Part shown: piece after piece, positions 7,168 to 10,328 of the stretch
Position numbering within the stretch: the first letter of the stretch is position 1
Layout: each line of letters starts with the position of its first letter
Source of the DNA: Thalassiosira profunda
Lineage: Eukaryota; Bacillariophyta; Thalassiosirophyceae; Thalassiosirales; Thalassiosiraceae
Assembly (NCBI GenBank): GCA_036939355.1
Contig: JALLAP010000783.1
Span: 1-10,328, forward strand
Direction of reading: 5' to 3'
Length of the DNA stretch: 10,328 bases
Position numbers and translations under genes: made by a program
Notes under the pieces: generated by a model
Databases searched by the model: none
The model's input: the letters and a program-made list of their open reading frames with translations, nothing else
What the model was told of the DNA's origin: nothing

Positions 7168-8409
7168 ATGTGCTCTCCGTGGCAGCTGCCCGGGATGGCG
7201 GCCGAGCGGCTGCCGGCTACCAAGGGAGGCCTCCTCGCGGCCGCCGTCCTGCTGGCAGCCTTGGCGCTGGTTCAGTACAGGGCCGCTGTCACTCCGTATT
7301 TGCAACCTGTGACCGACGCAGTGGGCTGGTCCGGGGGAGGAGGCGGTCGATCGGTGGCCCCGGACAGGTCGTCGCCGGCGTGCAAACCGCATTTTCAGAT
7401 GGCCCTTTCCGACGGCAATTGGACGGATAGTGGATCGGCGATTTTTAGCAGATTGTACTTCTATCACGTCCGTAAAGCAGGGGTGAGTGCATACACTCAC
7501 ACATGTCATGCATTAGGTATTGCGCACTTACCATACATTTCATTCATCGCAGGGGACCAACCTGAGGAAATACTTCCAGAAGGTTGCTGCACATCACGGG
7601 TTGGAGTTCAAAGCTGTTGAATATGACATGGCGGAAGATCCGGGGTCGAGCGACGTGCCCACCCTTTACGTTACGCATCTTAGAGAACCGGTGTCCCGAT
7701 CCATCAGCCACTTTAAATACGAAGGACGATGGGATTGCAAGCAATTGATGAACAACGTTTCGTTCATACCGACAGAAGACAACGCAAACAAGCTGGAGAG
7801 TTGGAATCAAAGCTTTGGGCACCGCCCCACCTCCTGTCTGTATCGGAAGAGGAATAGAACGGCAGTGTGCCGGATGTCGCAGTGCGCGGTGAATTGCAAC
7901 ATTCAATGGCTGGCGGGGTGTTCCTGCCCGTGGTGGGACCCTCCCAAACATCCGGAACGGGAAGGGAGGCCAATACGAAGGGAGGTGCCAATCGCGCAAC
8001 AACATGCAGTGGCTCGGGCGAAATTGCAGCGTTACAACTTCATCGTGGTTACGGAGAAATTGAACGATCCCGAATACGTGGCCGCGGTGGAGCGCTTCTT
8101 TGGCGTGCCGGGCGTGAACAGGAGGGCCAACCACCCCTGGTGTGAGGCAAATTCACATTACGCGAACGAAAAGATACCGCTAGAGATACGGAACGAGACG
8201 ATCCAAAGATTGACGCTGCTCAACGAGGAAGACATTCGGTTGTACAACGAATTTGCATCCTGTTTGGACGGAGGGGAGTACGATTTTCCATCGTTCGATT
8301 TGCAACAAATACAACGCTGCAGGTGGACCACACGCAATTTGTGCAAACGTACAGCCCCGAAATCCCCTCGCGACAATGGCGGTTGCAGAAGTTCAACGAT
8401 ACGACATAA
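7168..8409 (+). CDS. Membrane-anchored PAPS-dependent sulfotransferase-like protein
   Basis: This is likely a Golgi type II membrane enzyme moving sulfate from PAPS to a glycan or similar acceptor. Exons are 7168-7482, 7553-8277 and 8355-8409 (364 residues). Intron 1 (7483-7552, 70 nt, GTGAGT...CAG, phase 0) is clear. Intron 2 (8278-8354, 77 nt, GTACGA...CAG, phase 2) is inferred. Residues 20-36 form one membrane helix. The PAPS 5'-phosphosulfate loop is YHVRKAGGTNLR at 99-110; the 3'-phosphate motif is LREPVSRSISHF at 148-159. FIVVTEKLNDPEY at 268-280 and NHPWC at 298-302 are also as in related algal proteins. Six Cys between 200 and 230 (C200, 211, 216, 220, 228, 230) suggest disulfides in the lumen. 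Without intron 2 the frame runs to 8716 through a low-quality tail across the BolA exon, which is unlikely. ATG at 7168 was chosen; Met10 is an alternative. The acceptor is unknown. Confidence 0.8.
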
Positions 8410-8525
8410 ATCCAAATCCAAGCACACGGAGAGATCTATCTACCTTCCACTGTTCAAATTGGCCATAACCACCGTTGCAAATTTTCCGACATCCCTCCGG
8501 TATTTAGATTGCATCACCATCGATC

Positions 8526-9137
8526 CTACTTCTCCTCGGGAGTCTTGCAAATCATCGAGTCGACCGCGTGGACCGCCCCCTGCAGCTCCTCCCACAGCGC
8601 CTTGTACACGAGCTGCTGCCGTTGCACCGGCCGCTTCCCCTCGAACATCGCCGACGTCACCTCGATGGCAATGTGGCTGCCGTTGGGATCGTCGTAGGCC
8701 CCTGATTGTTGTGTGATTTGCGGTATTCAGTTTGGTATGCATATTGTTTGAGCGGGGTGAGTGTGTGAAAGAGGTGAGATAAGTGGGTCGTCTGCCACCA
8801 CATCACATGTCACACGTCACGCACCGACGACCTTGACGTCCTCCGTCTCCAACGCCGCCGCGATCTTCGACCGGCACGTCTCGACGACGGAGGTCTCGGC
8901 GTCGGTCGGCGAGGACATCCACCGCGTTGATGCGGACGGGGCCGCCGCCCGTCGGAAAGGTGCAGGTGCCGATGACGTCAGTCCACCCCGGCTGATGCTA
9001 TTTATGCCGCCGATGCCACGCGCCGCGGCGAGCCGCCGAGACGCCCCGACGGCGGACCGGGCGGCGAACGATCGGACGGTGGGGGCGAGCATGGCGGCGG
9101 CGAGGAGGAGGAGGAACGAGAGGGCGTGCTTCGGCAT
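8526..9137 (-). CDS. Plastid-targeted BolA protein (BOLA4-like)
   Basis: Exon 1 is 8825-9137 and exon 2 is 8526-8701. The intron 8702-8824 (123 nt, GTGCGT...CAG, phase 1) joins EDVKVVG to AYDDPNGSHIAIEV. The protein has 162 residues. The leader MPKHALSFLLLLAAAMLA ends VRS before Phe24 in FAAR, a diatom plastid import signal. The C-terminal part is a full BolA domain: SHIAIEVTSAMFEGKRPV, then QRQQLVYKALWEELQ, VHAVDSM and KTPEE. The common RHR is RQQ here, close to the RQR of plant plastid/mitochondrial BOLA4, which I take as the nearest type. BolA proteins pair with CGFS monothiol glutaredoxins through a shared [2Fe-2S] cluster and act in iron-sulfur or redox control. The first ATG giving a signal peptide (9137) was used; the frame is open further upstream. 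The 3' end is 116 bp from the sulfotransferase stop. Confidence 0.88.
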
Positions 9138-9332
9138 TGTTGCCTTGTGCCTTGGGCGGAGCAGTGGTTTGTGTGGCGTGGCTGAGGGAGCTAGAGGGAA
9201 AGAGGGAGGGAGATTTTCCGGCCGCGCACCTCTGATTTTTTTCCCCCTTTCTGTTGTCACCGCCCTCGGATCCAAGCTCGCAATCATCCGCGCCTCCATT
9301 GCCCCGAACAGCCTCGCAACAACGCCGCCGCC
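9138..9332. promoter_or_regulatory. Head-to-head promoter region, BolA / PLAC8-like gene
   Basis: 195 bp between two divergent start codons. It contains a purine-rich run (about 9183-9211) and a T-rich/C-rich stretch (about 9233-9250). No TATA box is obvious. Promoter function is inferred from gene layout only. Confidence 0.5.
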
Positions 9333-10279
9333 ATGAAAGTCAGCACCCCCGAACGGCGGAAGAACGCCTCGCCGCCCGCGTCGGCCTTCCCCATCCCCCT
9401 CGACGGCGGCGACGGATTGGACGAGCCGTTGATTTCGGCCACGCCCGTTCTGCCGGTGTCGTCCGGCGCCCGCCCGTTTTTGGAGGTGGTCGCGCCCGCG
9501 ACGCTGCCCGAGGTGAGATCGAGACTGAGAATGAATAGGGCGGTGGTGCTTTATTTTGCAATGCCCCTCGTCCTACTCTTTCATTCCTGTGCGTGCGCTC
9601 ACACAAATCGTTCTGTGATTGCTTGCAATTCTTTCGCAGGGATACACGTTCGACGCCGAAATAAATGGGCAGGCCATCCCGGTTGAAGTGCCCCCGGGAG
9701 GCGTCGAGGAGGGACAGCGATTCAGCGTCCCACTGCCGGCAGGGGTGGAGCATTTCCCGCCCCGGTCGTCGGTGCGGTTCGTTGGAAATTGGAAGGTAAG
9801 ATTCTCCCTGAATTGAAATCTGTGCACATCTTATGTGCATCTTCGCTCACCTTGTAATTGTTCGCCATAGGATGGGTTGTGCGACTGCTTCCGCCACGGG
9901 CTGTGCCATCCCGTGGTCTGGAATGCCTGCTGCTGCCCGTTAGGTGAGTTATCTATGCTACTGCTCGTATCTTGTGTTTTGATAGTATCCAACAAACTAA
10001 TTCCGGTATCCCTTTCCCACAGTCCTCACTGGCCAGGTCATGAGCCGGCTCAAGCTCAACTGGTTCGGCCAGCGCCTGGGGAATGTCGCCGTTCTCCTCC
10101 TCATTACTGTCGCCTACTACGCTATTGACTTCTCCCTCGGGATCTTAACGCCCCTCACCTCCGTCGACGAGAACGGCGCCCTCTTCATCAACTCCCTCCG
10201 CAACGGCGTCTTCTACTGGCGGGCCTTCTTCGGGTTGCTCTTTTCGACTTTTGGGGTGGTGTTGGTGTGCCAGTCTTGA
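9333..10279 (+). CDS. PLAC8-type Cys-rich membrane protein (3' end uncertain)
   Basis: Exons are 9333-9512, 9640-9795, 9871-9943 and 10023-10279. Introns are 9513-9639 (127 nt, GTGAGA), 9796-9870 (75 nt, GTAAGA, acceptor TAG) and 9944-10022 (79 nt, GTGAGT), in phases 0, 0 and 1. Read to the TGA at 10277 this gives 221 residues. Residues 1-60 are a Pro/Ser/Ala-rich tail ending VVAPATLPE. Residues 61-112 hold GYTFDAEINGQAIPVEVPPG and GVEEGQRFSVPLP, a small beta-type unit I recall in front of such proteins in diatoms. Then comes the Cys-rich CDCFRHGLC...ACCCPLVLTGQVMSRL, the first half of a PLAC8 domain. Two membrane helices follow (about 150-172 and 198-220). PLAC8 proteins sit in membranes and include plant organ-size and metal-resistance factors. 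The usual second Cys cluster is missing, so the gene probably continues through another intron past the window edge. Confidence 0.75.
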
Positions 10280-10328
10280 GATACTCTAATTGCGGTGGAA
10301 CGGGGTTTGGCTCGACGGGATTCGACGT

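Noticed and set aside
8410..8716. Sulfotransferase reading on across the BolA intron and exon
   Set aside because: The tail is low complexity and antisense to a well supported BolA exon; a 77-nt intron gives a better end.
8973..8980. Perfect TGACGTCA (CRE/bZIP-type) palindrome
   Set aside because: It lies inside BolA coding exon 1 and 8-bp words occur by chance in 10 kb; no sign of function.
8817..9299. Longer BolA start up to 9299
   Set aside because: The signal peptide begins at the Met ending 9137; the upstream part has no targeting features and would cover most of the shared promoter.
1..10328. Search for tRNA, rRNA, CRISPR, transposon ends or viral genes
   Set aside because: None seen by eye on either strand; all firm genes are ordinary spliced or single-exon eukaryotic genes.

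Overview
The window looks like nuclear DNA of a diatom, probably a centric diatom of the Thalassiosira/Skeletonema kind. Four things support this. The introns are short, mostly 70-127 nt, with GT-AG ends. Two genes start with a signal peptide followed at once by a Phe in an 'AFAP'-like context (AEA-FAAP and VRS-FAAR), the known mark of import into the complex plastid of diatoms. There is a diverged cyclin of the type expanded in diatoms. There are also tandem helicase-associated (HA) repeats. No prokaryotic operon, CRISPR array, tRNA, rRNA or transposon was found.

Layout, left to right: (1) 1-998 (+), 3' part of an NCA2-family mitochondrial protein gene with three introns in view. (2) 1042-1215 (-), a probable last exon of a small unrecognised gene, next to a nearly pure G+C hairpin at 1286-1321. 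(3) 1617-2714 (+), an FkbM-type methyltransferase. (4) 2821-4284 (-), a cyclin. (5) 4285-5037, the largest gap. (6) 5038-5745 (+), a two-repeat HA-domain protein. (7) 5793-7040 (-), a plastid-targeted oxygen-dependent coproporphyrinogen III oxidase of haem/chlorophyll synthesis, diverged in two conserved His-containing motifs. (8) 7168-8409 (+), a membrane-anchored sulfotransferase with one clear and one inferred intron. (9) 8526-9137 (-), a plastid-targeted BolA protein of the plant BOLA4 type with one intron. (10) 9333-10279 and probably beyond (+), a PLAC8-type Cys-rich membrane protein with three introns.

If the small minus-strand gene at 1042 is real, the nine genes alternate strand without exception (+-+-+-+-+). 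Every neighbour pair is then head-to-head, sharing a promoter region of about 100-750 bp, or tail-to-tail, separated by only 43-116 bp. The genes do not form one pathway. Two serve the plastid (tetrapyrrole synthesis; iron-sulfur/redox regulation), one the mitochondrion, one the cell cycle, and one or two the secretory route. I found no convincing new multi-gene system. The points most worth checking are the diverged coproporphyrinogen oxidase, the hidden minus-strand gene with its GC hairpin, a 19-nt identity between two plastid-targeting leaders, and the strictly alternating layout.
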